Shown piece after piece: positions 26,797 through 38,694 of a DNA stretch of 64,000 nt. Each line of letters begins with the position of its first letter. Position 1 is the stretch's first letter. Where the stretch lies: NCBI RefSeq assembly GCF_024734665.1, contig NZ_CP102931.1, positions 3,904,001 to 3,968,000 on the forward strand, in the 5' to 3' direction. The DNA is from Variovorax paradoxus (GTDB taxonomy: Bacteria; Pseudomonadota; Gammaproteobacteria; Burkholderiales; Burkholderiaceae_C). Below the pieces are notes generated by a model that saw nothing but the letters and a program-made list of their open reading frames with translations, searched no databases and had not been told where the DNA came from. Position numbers and translations under genes: made by a program.

Positions 26797-27321
26797 TCAG
26801 ACCGACCACTTCTCGATCAGCTTCTCGGCGCCCATGGAGTCGTAGCCTTCGAAGGGCTGATGGATCCACGGGTTGGTGGCAAGAAATTCCACCTGGTAGT
26901 CGGGCGTGAAGGTCGACAGTGCCTTGGTCCAGATCACCGCGCTGCGCAGCTCGGTGATGGGCGGGTAGTTGTTGCGCAGCATGTCCATGACGGCATGCAG
27001 CGTGTGGCCCGAGTCGGCCAGGTCGTCCACCAGCAGCACGCGGCCTGCGATCTCGCCCTTGGGCGTGGTGATGAAGCGGGCGATGTCGAGGTGGCCCTGC
27101 ACCGTGCCGGCGTCGGCGCGATACGAACTGGTCGACATGATGGCCAGCGGCTTGTCGAAGATGCGCGAGAGCACGTCGCCGGGGCGCATGCCGCCGCGCG
27201 CCAGGCACAGGATGGTGTCGAACTGCCAGCCCGACTGGTGCACCTTGATCGCGAGCTTTTCGATCAGGTTGTGGTACTCGTCGTAGCTGACGTAGAGATG
27301 CTTGCCGTCTTCGGTCAACAT
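26797..27321 (-). CDS. purine phosphoribosyltransferase family protein
   Basis: 174 residues. The PRPP-binding loop VLLVDDLADSGHTL and the flanking ILCLARGGMRPGDVLSRIF are diagnostic of type I phosphoribosyltransferases, close to xanthine/hypoxanthine-guanine salvage enzymes. IMSTSSYRADAGTVQG is the flexible catalytic loop. It lies 17 nt downstream of purA on the same strand, which supports a role in purine supply. The base preferred cannot be decided from sequence. Confidence 0.88.
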   Translation of the reverse strand: MLTEDGKHLYVSYDEYHNLIEKLAIKVHQSGWQFDTILCLARGGMRPGDVLSRIFDKPLAIMSTSSYRADAGTVQGHLDIARFITTPKGEIAGRVLLVDDLADSGHTLHAVMDMLRNNYPPITELRSAVIWTKALSTFTPDYQVEFLATNPWIHQPFEGYDSMGAEKLIEKWSV

Positions 27322-27338
27322 GGTTCTTCTTTTCCTCT

Positions 27339-28685
<1,347 letters not shown>

Positions 28686-28693
28686 TCAAAAAT

Positions 28694-29854
28694 TCAGATC
28701 GCTCGGACAGTCCACTGGCCAGCTTGCTCGACGAGCTCGCGATCGCAGTGGAATTCATCGATTTCGCTGCCATGGCCCGGCAGCACGCAGACTACCGTTT
28801 CGCCGGCCTTGCGCAATTGGGCAATTGCCTGACGCAGGCCGGCCGCATCGCTCCAGGGTGCGCGGATGGCGGCGCGCAGCGGGCGGGCCGGCAGCACGCC
28901 GACCAGTTCGCGCACGTCGAGGCTGAAGCCGACGGCCGGACGGTTGCGGCCGAACACGGCCCCCACTTCGTCGTAGCGGCCACCGCGCACCAGCGAATCG
29001 GCCGCGCCGGGCACGTAGATGCCGAAGCGCATGCCGCTGTAGTACGCATAGCCGCGCAGGTCGGCCAGGTCGAAGCTGATCTGGCGGCCGGCCACGCCCT
29101 GCAGACCGGCGGCGAGCTGCTTCAGGTCGGCCAGGGCAGCGCCCACGGCGGGCGTGCCTTTCAGGGCCTTGGCGGCCTCGTCGAGCACCGACGCATCGCC
29201 GTACAGCTGAACCAGCGCACGCAGTCCCTCGCGCGAAGCAGCGGGGAAATCCTTGGTGAGCGATTCGAGCTCGCTCGCGTCCTTGGCGGCCAGCGCTGCA
29301 TGCACCCGGGCCAGCGCGGCCGCATCGACCGGCACGCCGGCGAACAGGGCACGCACGATGCGGGCATCGGCCAGGTCGACAATCACGCCGTCGCGCAGGC
29401 CGGCGGCATCGAGGCAGTCGAGCGCCAGCAACAGGGTTTCAGTGTCGGCTTCGAGCCCTGCATGGCCGTAGATCTCGGCGCCGAACTGCAGGGGCTCGCG
29501 GGTGGCGTGCGGGCGGTCGGGCCGGGTGTGGAGCACCGGACCGCAGTAGCACAGGCGGGCCACGCCGTCGCGGTTCAGCAGATGGGCATCGATACGCGCC
29601 ACCTGGGGGGTGGTGTCGGCACGCAGGCCCATGCTGCGGCCGGAAAGTTGGTCGACAAGCTTGAAGGTTTGGAGGTCGAGCGCCTCGCCGGTGCCCGAGA
29701 GCAGCGATTCGAGATGCTCGAGCAGCGGCGGCATCACCAGCTCGTAGCCATAGCCACGGGCGGTATCGAGCAGCTGGCGTCGAAGTTCTTCGATGTGGCG
29801 CGCCTCGGAGGGCAGCACATCGGCAATGTGATCCGGGAGGACCCAGGCGGACAT
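28694..29854 (-). CDS. hisZ: ATP phosphoribosyltransferase regulatory subunit
   Basis: 386 residues, a histidyl-tRNA-synthetase-like protein without tRNA-charging function. It pairs with the short HisG to form the first enzyme of histidine synthesis. Class II motif 2-like [20 protein letters not shown] and [17 protein letters not shown] are seen, with [19 protein letters not shown] in the C-terminal half. The HisRS anticodon-binding domain is reduced. A genuine hisS lies elsewhere in the window (37369-38679), which supports this assignment. Its presence implies a short-form HisG somewhere in the genome. Confidence 0.95.
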   Translation of the reverse strand: MSAWVLPDHIADVLPSEARHIEELRRQLLDTARGYGYELVMPPLLEHLESLLSGTGEALDLQTFKLVDQLSGRSMGLRADTTPQVARIDAHLLNRDGVARLCYCGPVLHTRPDRPHATREPLQFGAEIYGHAGLEADTETLLLALDCLDAAGLRDGVIVDLADARIVRALFAGVPVDAAALARVHAALAAKDASELESLTKDFPAASREGLRALVQLYGDASVLDEAAKALKGTPAVGAALADLKQLAAGLQGVAGRQISFDLADLRGYAYYSGMRFGIYVPGAADSLVRGGRYDEVGAVFGRNRPAVGFSLDVRELVGVLPARPLRAAIRAPWSDAAGLRQAIAQLRKAGETVVCVLPGHGSEIDEFHCDRELVEQAGQWTVRAI

Positions 29855-29910
29855 GGGGATCGGGGGCGTGGTTAAACCGGGATTCTACCGGGACCGCGAC
29901 CAGCCCAAGA

Positions 29911-30099
29911 CTAGGCCAGGATCCAGAGCAGTATCAAACCCAGCAGGATGCTGCAAAGTCCGAAGAAACGAAGCTGGCCGTCGCGCAGCTGCATGAGCTG
30001 CCCGAAGCCGCGCCGCCACCCTCCTGGTGAGACAAAAGGCAGGATGCCTTCGATCACCAGGACGAGCGCCAATGCGCTCCAGAAAGTGTCGGCGCTCAC
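29911..30099 (-). CDS. DUF2065 small membrane protein
   Basis: 62 residues from GTG 30099, chosen because AGGAG lies about 6 nt upstream and the family begins at SADTFWSALALVLVIEGILP. Two membrane helices flank the conserved FVSPGGWRRGFGQLMQLRDG loop; the second is LRFFGLCSILLGLILLWIL. The family usually sits between hflC and hisZ/purA, exactly as here, which suggests a link to the HflKC complex, but no biochemical role is known. The hflC stop lies 16 nt upstream. Confidence 0.88.
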   Translation of the reverse strand: MSADTFWSALALVLVIEGILPFVSPGGWRRGFGQLMQLRDGQLRFFGLCSILLGLILLWILA

Positions 30100-30115
30100 G
30101 GCTCCTGGCGAAGAA

Positions 30116-31015
30116 TCAACGACGAGGGGCGTTGGTGGTAGAGCCCGAGCCTTGCATGGCGCGGAAGAAGTCCGACGATGGGTCAAGCACCATCACGTCG
30201 CTCTTCTTGTTGAAGCTCTGCTTGTAGGCATCGAGGCTTCGGTAGAACTGCGCAAATTGCGGATCGCGGCCGAAGGCCTCGCTGTAAGCGGAAGCGGCCT
30301 GGGCATCGCCCTCGCCCTTGATCTTCTGGGCGTCGCGGTAGGCGTTCGCCACAATCACCTCGCGTTGGCGATCGGCATCGGCGCGAATCTTTTCGCCTTC
30401 GGCCGTACCGGTCGAACGCAGCTCGTTGGCCACGCGCTTGCGCTCGGCTTCCATGCGGCGATAGACCGATTCGGTGATGGCTTCCACGTAGTCGACACGC
30501 GTGATGCGCACGTCGACCACGTCCACGCCCCAGGGCTTTGCACCCTTGACCACCGACAGCACTTCGCGCTGCACGTCGGCCATCAGGGCCTCGCGGCGCA
30601 CCGAGATCAGGTCGCGCACGGTGCGCTTGTTGATGTTTTCCTGGAACGCATTGCGCACCACGCGGTTGAGCTGCATTGCACCGGCGTTCTCGTCGAGGCC
30701 GACGTTGCGGATATAGGCCTGCGGGTCGGAGATGCGCCAGCGCACGTACCAGTCGATCACCACGCGCTGCTTCTCGGCGGTAAGCATGGGCTCCGTGTCC
30801 ACGCTCGACAGCGTCAGCAGGCGCTTGTCGATGTACGACACGTTCTGGAACGGCGGCGGCAGCTTGAAGTTGAGGCCGGGCTCGGTAATGACCTGCTTGA
30901 TCTGGCCGAGGGCATAGACCACGCCGAACTGGCGCTGGTCGACCACGAAGAGGGTCGAGCTTGCCAGCACGAGCAGCACGAGGATCGACGTGGCGATGAA
31001 TCCGATTCTGTTCAT
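30116..31015 (-). CDS. hflC: HflC, modulator of the FtsH protease
   Basis: 299 residues from ATG 31015. A single N-terminal signal-anchor helix (IGFIATSILVLLVLASSTLF) is followed by the SPFH/band-7 domain, with VVDQRQFGVVYALGQIKQVI and VDVVDVRITRVDYVEAITES. The long coiled coil EAERKRVANELRSTGTAEGE and the AQAASAYSEAFGRDPQFAQF segment are typical of HflC. With HflK it forms a periplasmic cage around FtsH. It starts 18 nt after hflK. Confidence 0.96.
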   Translation of the reverse strand: MNRIGFIATSILVLLVLASSTLFVVDQRQFGVVYALGQIKQVITEPGLNFKLPPPFQNVSYIDKRLLTLSSVDTEPMLTAEKQRVVIDWYVRWRISDPQAYIRNVGLDENAGAMQLNRVVRNAFQENINKRTVRDLISVRREALMADVQREVLSVVKGAKPWGVDVVDVRITRVDYVEAITESVYRRMEAERKRVANELRSTGTAEGEKIRADADRQREVIVANAYRDAQKIKGEGDAQAASAYSEAFGRDPQFAQFYRSLDAYKQSFNKKSDVMVLDPSSDFFRAMQGSGSTTNAPRR

Positions 31016-31032
31016 ATTCTTTCGGGCCTTTC

Positions 31033-32445
31033 TCAACGCACGTCGCGGTCACGCGAGCGGCCATCGCGGCCACGCACATCGGTCGTCGCGGGGGCCACCG
31101 GGATCACCGAGGACTGGGCCGGCGCGGTGCCGGCAACGTTGGGACTGGCCGCATCGACCGGGGTGGCGGCGGCGCCGCTGTTGCCGCCCATCTGCATGAG
31201 CTTGTCGAGCGGCAGGTACAGCAGGTTCGAGCCCTGCTTGCTGTCGACCAGTACCTTGGTCGTGCTGGCGTAGATCTGCTGCATGGCGTCGGTGTACATG
31301 CGGTCGCGCGTCACCTGCGGGGCCTTCTGGTATTCAGCCAGCACCGCGCTGAAGCGGCCTGCATCACCCTGGGCCTGCGCCACGATCCGCGCCTTATAGG
31401 CTTCGGACTCTTCCTTCAGGCGCGAAGCCGTACCAGTGGCAAGCGGCACCACGTTATTGGCGTAGGCCTGTGCATCGTTCTTGGTGCGCTCGCGCTCCTG
31501 GCCAGCTTTGAGCACGTCGTCGAACGCGGCCTGCACCTGCTCGGGCGGACGCACGCCGCCCTGCTGCAGGTTGATGCCGACGACTTCGACGCCGATCTTG
31601 TAGCGGTCGAGGATAGTCTGCATCAGCGCGCGCACGCGCGGTGCGATCTGGTCGCGCTCTTCGGCCAGCGCGGCGTCCATCTTCATCTTGCCGACCACCT
31701 CGCGCACGGAGGTCTCGGCCACCTGCACGACGGTGTCGGCAGGCGACTTGCTCTCGTAGAGCCATGCGCGCGGGTCGCTCAGGCGGTACTGCACGGCAAA
31801 CTTGATCTCGACGATGTTCTCGTCTTCGGTCAGCATGGCCGATTCGCGCAGTCCGGTGGAGCGCACGATGGCATCGCGGCCCACGTCTGCGGAGCGGATC
31901 TGCGTGGTCACCACCACTTCGTGGCGCTGAATGGGGTACGGCAGGCGCCAGTTGAAGCCTGCGCCCACGGTGCTCTTGTAGCTGCCGAACTGCGTGACGA
32001 CGGCCTGCTGGCCTTCGTTCACGATGAAGAAGCCGGTGCCGAGCCAGATCAGGACCGCCACCGCGGCCACGAGGCCGAGGCCGAATCCTGCGTTTTTCAT
32101 GTCGGGCCTGTAGCCGTTGCCACCACCGCCGCTACTGCCGCCGTTGGGGCGGTTGCCGCCGCCCTTGCCACCGAAGAAGCCACCGAGCTTGCGATTGAGG
32201 TCGCGCCAGAGTTCGTCGAGGTCAGGCGGGCCCTGGTTCGGACCTTGTCCACGGGGACGGTTGTCGTTGCTGTTGTTGTTGCCCGAAGGCGGAGGCGTCG
32301 GTGCGCCGGGGGGATTGGCATCGGGGGGGCGGTTGCCGGCTGGGCGGTCGCCGTTGGAGGACGACGGCTCGTCGCCGCGACCCCATCGGCCATCGTTCAG
32401 GTTGAACATGCCCAGAAACCCTCTCCGCGCTGGCTTTGAATTCAT
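31033..32445 (-). CDS. hflK: HflK, modulator of the FtsH protease
   Basis: 470 residues from ATG 32445; ATG 32409 (MFNLNDGRWGRG) is a possible shorter start. The cytoplasmic N-terminal ~120 residues are very Gly/Asn/Pro-rich, longer than in enterobacteria. A membrane helix (FGLGLVAAVAVLIWLGTGFF) and the SPFH domain (QAVVTQFGSYKSTVGAGFNW) follow, then LQQGGVRPPEQVQAAFDDVL and the coiled coil. The C-terminal tail is Ala/Pro/Val-rich, as is common. Between hflX and hflC with short spacing, so one transcript with both is likely. Confidence 0.95.
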   Translation of the reverse strand: MNSKPARRGFLGMFNLNDGRWGRGDEPSSSNGDRPAGNRPPDANPPGAPTPPPSGNNNSNDNRPRGQGPNQGPPDLDELWRDLNRKLGGFFGGKGGGNRPNGGSSGGGGNGYRPDMKNAGFGLGLVAAVAVLIWLGTGFFIVNEGQQAVVTQFGSYKSTVGAGFNWRLPYPIQRHEVVVTTQIRSADVGRDAIVRSTGLRESAMLTEDENIVEIKFAVQYRLSDPRAWLYESKSPADTVVQVAETSVREVVGKMKMDAALAEERDQIAPRVRALMQTILDRYKIGVEVVGINLQQGGVRPPEQVQAAFDDVLKAGQERERTKNDAQAYANNVVPLATGTASRLKEESEAYKARIVAQAQGDAGRFSAVLAEYQKAPQVTRDRMYTDAMQQIYASTTKVLVDSKQGSNLLYLPLDKLMQMGGNSGAAATPVDAASPNVAGTAPAQSSVIPVAPATTDVRGRDGRSRDRDVR

Positions 32446-32483
32446 TCGCTTCGTTCTCTTGTCAGTGGCGGGATTGTGCCCAA

Positions 32484-33653
<1,170 letters not shown>

Positions 33654-33671
33654 GCGGGATCAGAAATTGGG

Positions 33672-33700
33672 AAAAAGCGCGGCAGCAGGGCTGCCGCGCT
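33672..33700 (-). terminator. intrinsic terminator between hfq and hflX
   Basis: AGCGCGGCAGC at 33676-33686 pairs perfectly with GCTGCCGCGCT at 33690-33700 around a 3-nt loop. On the minus strand the stem is followed by TTTTT (AAAAA at 33672-33676 on plus). It starts 9 nt after the hfq stop, so it is a strong Rho-independent terminator for hfq and an attenuator for hflX read-through. Confidence 0.88.
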
Positions 33701-33708
33701 CCGCGCGA

Positions 33709-33954
33709 TCAGGCTGCGGCGTCGTCGTTCTCGGCAGCCGAGAAGTTGACGGCACGACCCGGCACGATGGTGGAAATGGCGTGCTTGTAGACCATTTGCG
33801 TCACCGTATTGCGAAGCAACACGACGTACTGGTCAAAAGACTCGATCTGGCCCTGCAGCTTGATGCCGTTCACCAAATAAATGGAAACCGGCACGTGCTC
33901 ACGACGCAGGGTGTTCAGAAACGGGTCTTGCAGAAGTTGCCCTTTATTGCTCAC
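33709..33954 (-). CDS. hfq: RNA chaperone Hfq
   Basis: 81 residues from GTG 33954, with GGAG about 7 nt upstream; the family start (M)[19 protein letters not shown] fixes it. Sm1 motif [19 protein letters not shown] and Sm2 motif [10 protein letters not shown] are intact, and the C-terminal tail ([12 protein letters not shown]) is short and acidic, as in many betaproteobacteria. The hexamer pairs small RNAs with mRNAs. It sits between der and hflX and is followed by a strong terminator. Confidence 0.97.
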   Translation of the reverse strand: MSNKGQLLQDPFLNTLRREHVPVSIYLVNGIKLQGQIESFDQYVVLLRNTVTQMVYKHAISTIVPGRAVNFSAAENDDAAA

Positions 33955-34035
33955 GATATTCTCCGTGTTCAAGAGTAGTTGTTGGAGAGATGACCTTAAC
34001 ACAGGGTTTCTGCGCTGCAGCAATCGGGGTCAAAA

Positions 34036-34065
34036 GCCTTGAGAAAATAACGGTTCTCAAAAGGC
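34036..34065. terminator. stem-loop downstream of der
   Basis: GCCTT-GAGAA pairs with TTCTC-AA-AAGGC (10 bp with a two-base bulge, 8-nt loop). On the minus strand the 3' side is followed by TTTTGA, a short U-run. It lies about 54 nt beyond the der stop and about 80 nt before hfq, so it may end the der transcript and leave hfq to its own promoter in this 164-nt gap. Confidence 0.45.
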
Positions 34066-34118
34066 GGAACTTCCACTCCTGCTGCAGCTCATTGGCCGCC
34101 ATCGGCGGCCAAGCTCCC

Positions 34119-35462
34119 TCAATCGTCCTTGTCGGCAAATGGATTGTGCGAGCTCTTGAACTCGATGCGCAAGGGGGTACCCACAAGGTCGAATTCCTTG
34201 CGGAAGCGCCCCTCGAGGAAGCGCTTGTAGGCATCAGTAACATGCTCCAGCGAATTGCCATGGATCACGATCACCGGCGGGTTCATGCCCCCCTGATGCG
34301 CATAGCGCAGCTTGGGGCGGTACATGCCGCCCCGCTTGGGCGCCTGGAACTGCACCGCCTCCAGCAGCAGGCGTGTCAGCACCGGGGTCGACATCTTGCG
34401 CGTGGCCGACTTGTGGGCCTGCGCGATCGCCTGCCACACCGGGCCCAGACCCTGGCGCTTGATGGCCGAGATGAAATGCAGCGCCGCGAACTTCAGGAAC
34501 GGCAGCCGGGTCTCGATCTGCCGCTGGATCTGCTCGCGCTGGTAGCTGTCGACCGCGTCCCACTTGTTGATGGCGATCACCACCGCGCGACCGCTCTCGA
34601 GGATGTAGCCCGCAATGTGCGCGTCCTGGTCGGTCACGCCTTGCGTGGCATCGAGCAGCAGCAGCACGACATTGGCCGACTCGATGGCCTGCAGCGTCTT
34701 GACCACTGAGAACTTCTCGATCGCCTCGAACACCCTGCCCTTGCGGCGCAGGCCGGCCGTGTCGATCAGCTCGAAGCGCTGGCCGTTTCGCTCGAAGGGC
34801 ACGGAGATTGCGTCGCGCGTGGTGCCCGGCATGTCGAAGGCCACCAGGCGCTCTTCACCCAGCCAGGTGTTGATCAGCGTGGACTTGCCCACATTGGGCC
34901 GGCCGGCCACGGCCAGCTTGATCGGCTTATTGACCTCGTCCTCGTCCGTCTCGTCGTCTGGATCAGGCAGGTTCAGCGGCTCGAGAGCAAGCTCGACCAG
35001 GTCGCGCATACCCTGCCCGTGCGCTGCCGACACACCATGCACATCGCCGAAGCCCAGCTCGTAGAAGTCGACCAGCTTGGTGCCGTCGTGCATGCCCTCG
35101 GCCTTGTTGGCCGCCAAGACGCAGGGTTTGCCAAGGCGGCGCAGCTCGTTGGCGATGTCGTGGTCTTGCGCCGAGAGTCCCTCGCGGGCGTCGACCACGA
35201 AGATCACCACGTCGGCCTCGGCCACGGCCTGCCGCGTCTGCTTGGCCATTTCCTTGTAGATGCCGCTGCCCGCGTCGGGCTCGAAGCCGCCGGTGTCAAT
35301 CACGATGAACTCGTGCTTGCCCAGGCGGCCGTTGCCGTAATGGCGGTCGCGCGTGAGTCCGGCGAAGTCGGCGACGATGGCGTCGCGCGTCTGGGTCAGG
35401 CGGTTGAAGAGGGTCGATTTGCCGACGTTGGGCCGCCCGACCAGGGCCACGACCGGCTTCAT
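34119..35462 (-). CDS. der: ribosome-assembly GTPase Der (EngA)
   Basis: 447 residues with two tandem GTPase domains. The first has [18 protein letters not shown] near residue 6 and the second [19 protein letters not shown] near 182. G3 motifs are DTGG and DTAG; G4 motifs are NKAEG and NKWD. The C-terminal KH-like domain reads [19 protein letters not shown] and ends with [10 protein letters not shown]. Der acts in 50S maturation and is essential in many bacteria. It lies 57 nt after bamB in the common bamB-der order. Confidence 0.97.
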   Translation of the reverse strand: MKPVVALVGRPNVGKSTLFNRLTQTRDAIVADFAGLTRDRHYGNGRLGKHEFIVIDTGGFEPDAGSGIYKEMAKQTRQAVAEADVVIFVVDAREGLSAQDHDIANELRRLGKPCVLAANKAEGMHDGTKLVDFYELGFGDVHGVSAAHGQGMRDLVELALEPLNLPDPDDETDEDEVNKPIKLAVAGRPNVGKSTLINTWLGEERLVAFDMPGTTRDAISVPFERNGQRFELIDTAGLRRKGRVFEAIEKFSVVKTLQAIESANVVLLLLDATQGVTDQDAHIAGYILESGRAVVIAINKWDAVDSYQREQIQRQIETRLPFLKFAALHFISAIKRQGLGPVWQAIAQAHKSATRKMSTPVLTRLLLEAVQFQAPKRGGMYRPKLRYAHQGGMNPPVIVIHGNSLEHVTDAYKRFLEGRFRKEFDLVGTPLRIEFKSSHNPFADKDD

Positions 35463-35519
35463 GGCCGGCCTTTCGATGGCTCGGTATTCATGGTCGGGCC
35501 TTGGAAAAAGAAAGAAAAG

Positions 35520-36662
35520 TTATTCAGGGCGATAGCCAAAAACGCCACCCTTGGCAGTCACCACCACGACCGTGTTGCCGGCCAGTACCGGCGTAATGGT
35601 GATGGCCGAGCCATCGGGCGTGATGCGATTGAGCAGCGCACCGTCTTCGCGCGAGACGAAATGCAGCGTGCCGGTGTCTTCGCCGACGATCAGCGAGCGG
35701 CCCACGGCCAGCGGTGCGGTGAGGTTGCGATTCTTGAAGCGGCTCATCTGCCAGGCGCGTTCACCGTCGGCACGGCGCCAGGCCACGACGCTGCCGTCGG
35801 ACTCGGTGCCGTAGACAAAACCGCTGTCGCCGCTCACACCGTCCGCGCCCGAGGCCGGCTTGCTCCAGACCAGTGAGCCGCGCACGGTTTCGACGCAGCC
35901 GACGCTGGCGTAGTAGGCGCGGGCGCAGACCGTGTCGCCGAAGCGGCTCACGCTGCCGGTCAGGTCGACCAGGCGTTCCACGTCGTTGGTGCCGCGCGGA
36001 GCCGCAATGGGCGATTCCCAGCGCGAGGTGCCGTTGGCGGGGTTGATGCCGACCAACCGGCCGCCGATGCCGGCCACCAGCGTGTCGCCCACGGCGATGA
36101 GCACGCCCGACTTGCGCAGCACCAGGTTTTCACCTGCGCGCTGCTGGATCCAGAGGCGACGGCCGCTCTGGCCATCCCAGGCGCTGATGCTGCGGTCGGC
36201 GGTCTGCACGAACACGCGGCGGCCCGCCACCAGCGGTGCGGTGAAGGCCTGGGCCGAGAGCTTCTGCTTCCAGAGGACCTTGCCGTTCTCGATGGCGACC
36301 AGCTCGTTGCTGGTGGTGACGACCGCAGCCATCGACCCGTCGCTGCCGACACCGGCCGCCAGCGGGGCGCCGGCGCTGGCGCGCCAGGTTTCGCGGCCGG
36401 CGCGGGCATCGATGGCAACCACTGTGCCGTCACTGCCGGCCACGGTAACCGTGTCGCCGCTGACGTCGGTGGTGAGCGGGAACTGGACTTCGGGAATGCG
36501 CACAGTCCAGGCTTGGCGCACGCTCATCAGGGCCGGGTTGGCGGGCAGTTCGGCCGGCTTCGGCTTGCTGGTGCCAGAACAGGCGGCGAGAAACGCTACC
36601 AAAACAAGAGCTGATCCCGCACGCAGGGCGGTCGATTCAGGCATGAAACGCTTGAAATTCAT
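35520..36662 (-). CDS. bamB: outer-membrane assembly lipoprotein BamB
   Basis: 380 residues from ATG 36662 (MNFKRFMPES). The lipobox LVAFLAACSG gives lipidated Cys28. The mature part is an eight-bladed PQQ-type beta-propeller with repeats such as TVVAIDARAGRETWRASAGA, ELVAIENGKVLWKQKLSA and ISAWDGQSGRRLWIQQ. It is the BAM-complex scaffold that helps insert outer-membrane beta-barrels. It follows yfgM with 7 nt between, and bamD lies separately in this window at 47517-48323. Confidence 0.95.
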   Translation of the reverse strand: MNFKRFMPESTALRAGSALVLVAFLAACSGTSKPKPAELPANPALMSVRQAWTVRIPEVQFPLTTDVSGDTVTVAGSDGTVVAIDARAGRETWRASAGAPLAAGVGSDGSMAAVVTTSNELVAIENGKVLWKQKLSAQAFTAPLVAGRRVFVQTADRSISAWDGQSGRRLWIQQRAGENLVLRKSGVLIAVGDTLVAGIGGRLVGINPANGTSRWESPIAAPRGTNDVERLVDLTGSVSRFGDTVCARAYYASVGCVETVRGSLVWSKPASGADGVSGDSGFVYGTESDGSVVAWRRADGERAWQMSRFKNRNLTAPLAVGRSLIVGEDTGTLHFVSREDGALLNRITPDGSAITITPVLAGNTVVVVTAKGGVFGYRPE

Positions 36663-36669
36663 GATGCGG

Positions 36670-37362
36670 TCAGGGAGTTTTGGGGGCTGCGGGTGTGACG
36701 GTGACGACGGGTGCCAGACTCTTCGGATCGACACCGACCGCATTGAGCTTGATTTCAACCAGACGGCGATAGTCGGAGGTGGCGCCAAGGGCGGTCCACG
36801 CCTTGCGGTATTCGGTCTGTGCTTCGGCGCGCTTGCCTTGAGCCAGGTAGATGTCGCCCTTGCGGTCGGCTACCAGCGGTTCGAATTCCTTGGGCACGCT
36901 GCCGTCGAGTTGCTTGAGAGCATCGTCGTAGGACTTGCTGTCGAGCAATTCGGCCGCCAGCCGCAGCCGGGCGATGGCCTTGTAGCCGGGGTCGATGGCG
37001 TTCTGCGCGACCCATTCGAGCTCGGCGCGCGAGCCTGCGGCATTGCCCTTTTCGTACAGCGTCTTGGCGACCAGCAGGCCGGCCTGCTGCGCGTAGGCAG
37101 TGCCGGCGAAGCGCTTCTTCATGTCGTCGAGCACGAGCGCAATGCGTGCGGGGTCGCCCGCCTGCGCCGTCTTCTCGACCTCGTCGTAGAGCGACGAGGC
37201 CTGCGCCGCCTTGTTGCGGCCATACCATTGCCAGCCGTTCCAGGCCACGAAGGCGCCAGCGACGAGCAGCACGACCGAAGTGATCAGGGTGCCGTAGGTA
37301 TTCCAGAAATGCTTGAGCTGGTCGAGCTGTTCCTGTTCTTCGAGGTCGAGATGGGTTGCCAT
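36670..37362 (-). CDS. yfgM: YfgM-type periplasmic TPR ancillary factor
   Basis: 230 residues. A short acidic cytoplasmic start (THLDLEEQEQLDQLKHFW) leads to one membrane helix (LITSVVLLVAGAFVAWNGW), followed by TPR-like helices exposed to the periplasm, including KGDIYLAQGKRAEAQTEYRK. YfgM associates with SecYEG and periplasmic chaperones in enterobacteria. The gene lies 6 nt after hisS and 7 nt before bamB, the usual hisS-yfgM-bamB-der order. Confidence 0.93.
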   Translation of the reverse strand: MATHLDLEEQEQLDQLKHFWNTYGTLITSVVLLVAGAFVAWNGWQWYGRNKAAQASSLYDEVEKTAQAGDPARIALVLDDMKKRFAGTAYAQQAGLLVAKTLYEKGNAAGSRAELEWVAQNAIDPGYKAIARLRLAAELLDSKSYDDALKQLDGSVPKEFEPLVADRKGDIYLAQGKRAEAQTEYRKAWTALGATSDYRRLVEIKLNAVGVDPKSLAPVVTVTPAAPKTP

Positions 37363-37368
37363 GCGCTG

Positions 37369-38679
37369 TCAGTTGTTGGGAGCCGGCGATTGTAGGGTGG
37401 CGGCCCAGGCGGCCACTTCAGCAAGTGGCCGGGAGGTTTGCGCGCCGCTTCCGTCGCGCAGCGCCTTGAGAGTCACTTCGCCGCGTGCAAGTTCATCGGC
37501 ACCGAAGATCAGGGCGTAGGTGGCGCCGCTGGCATCGGCTTTTCTCAGCTGCGCCTTGAAGCTGGCGAGGCCCTCAGCCGTCGTCGCATGCATCTGCACG
37601 CTGATGCCCGACTCGCGCAACTGCTGGAGGGTGCGCAGCGCAACGGGCATCGACGCGGCATCCGGCACGACGGCGTAAGCGTCGGGCGCGGGCGCGCCAA
37701 TTTCAGCGCCCTGCTCTTTCAGCAGATCGAGCACGCGCTCGATGCCGAGCGCCCAGCCAACGGCTGGCGCGGGCTTGCCACCGATTTGCGCGATCAGATC
37801 GTCATAGCGCCCGCCTGCGCACACCGTACCCTGCGAGCCAAGACGATCGGTCACGAACTCGAAGACGGTCAGGTTGTAGTAGTCAAGACCGCGCACGAGG
37901 CGAGGATTGATCGTGAAGCCGATATCGTTGGCCTTCAGGATGGCTTGCAGCCCCTCGAAGTGGACCAACGACTCCGCACCAAGGAAGTCGATCAGCTTCG
38001 GCGCCGACTCGACCACTTCCTTCATCGCAGGGTTCTTCGTATCGAGGATCCGCAGCGGATTGCTGTGCAGGCGGCGCTTGCCGTCTTCGTCGAGCTTGTC
38101 GGCGTGCTTCTCGAAGTGCGCGATGAGCTGAGCGCGGTGCAATGCGCGTTCGGCCGGCTGCCCGAGGCTGTTGAGCTCGAGGCGAACGTCGGTCAGTCCG
38201 ATGGCTTTCCAGAGTGCACTCGCCAGCAGGATCAGCTCGGCATCGACGTCAGGCCCGGCAAAGCCCAAGGCCTCGGCACCGATCTGATGGAACTGGCGGA
38301 AGCGTCCGCGCTGCACGTTCTCGCGGCGAAACATCGGTCCGGTGTACCAGAGGCGCTTGGGGCCTTCGTACAGCATGTTGTGCTCGATCACCGCGCGCAC
38401 CAGGCCGGCAGTGTTCTCGGGGCGCATGGTCAGGTGCTCGAACTTGCCATGCTTGTCCGCGCGGTCCTCGAAGGAGTACATCTCCTTCTCGACAATGTCC
38501 GTGACTTCACCGATGCCACGCACAAACAGCGCCGTGCGCTCAAGGATCGGCGTGCGGACATTGCGGTACGCATAGCGCCCCATCAGGTCGCGCACGGTGG
38601 CCTCGAGCCATTCCCAGCGCGCCGATTCGGGCGGCAATATGTCGTTCATGCCTTTGACGGCATTCAATTTTTCAGCCAT
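37369..38679 (-). CDS. hisS: histidyl-tRNA synthetase
   Basis: 436 residues, a class II synthetase. Motif 2 lies in [20 protein letters not shown]. The histidine-A signatures are [16 protein letters not shown] and the following GGRYDDLI, and motif 3 is [14 protein letters not shown]. The C-terminal anticodon-binding domain runs from about residue 330 ([20 protein letters not shown]). The product charges tRNA-His; hisZ in the same cluster is its paralogue without charging function. The gene starts 15 nt after the ispG stop. Confidence 0.97.
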   Translation of the reverse strand: MAEKLNAVKGMNDILPPESARWEWLEATVRDLMGRYAYRNVRTPILERTALFVRGIGEVTDIVEKEMYSFEDRADKHGKFEHLTMRPENTAGLVRAVIEHNMLYEGPKRLWYTGPMFRRENVQRGRFRQFHQIGAEALGFAGPDVDAELILLASALWKAIGLTDVRLELNSLGQPAERALHRAQLIAHFEKHADKLDEDGKRRLHSNPLRILDTKNPAMKEVVESAPKLIDFLGAESLVHFEGLQAILKANDIGFTINPRLVRGLDYYNLTVFEFVTDRLGSQGTVCAGGRYDDLIAQIGGKPAPAVGWALGIERVLDLLKEQGAEIGAPAPDAYAVVPDAASMPVALRTLQQLRESGISVQMHATTAEGLASFKAQLRKADASGATYALIFGADELARGEVTLKALRDGSGAQTSRPLAEVAAWAATLQSPAPNN

Positions 38680-38694
38680 GAGTCTGCGGAGGTG

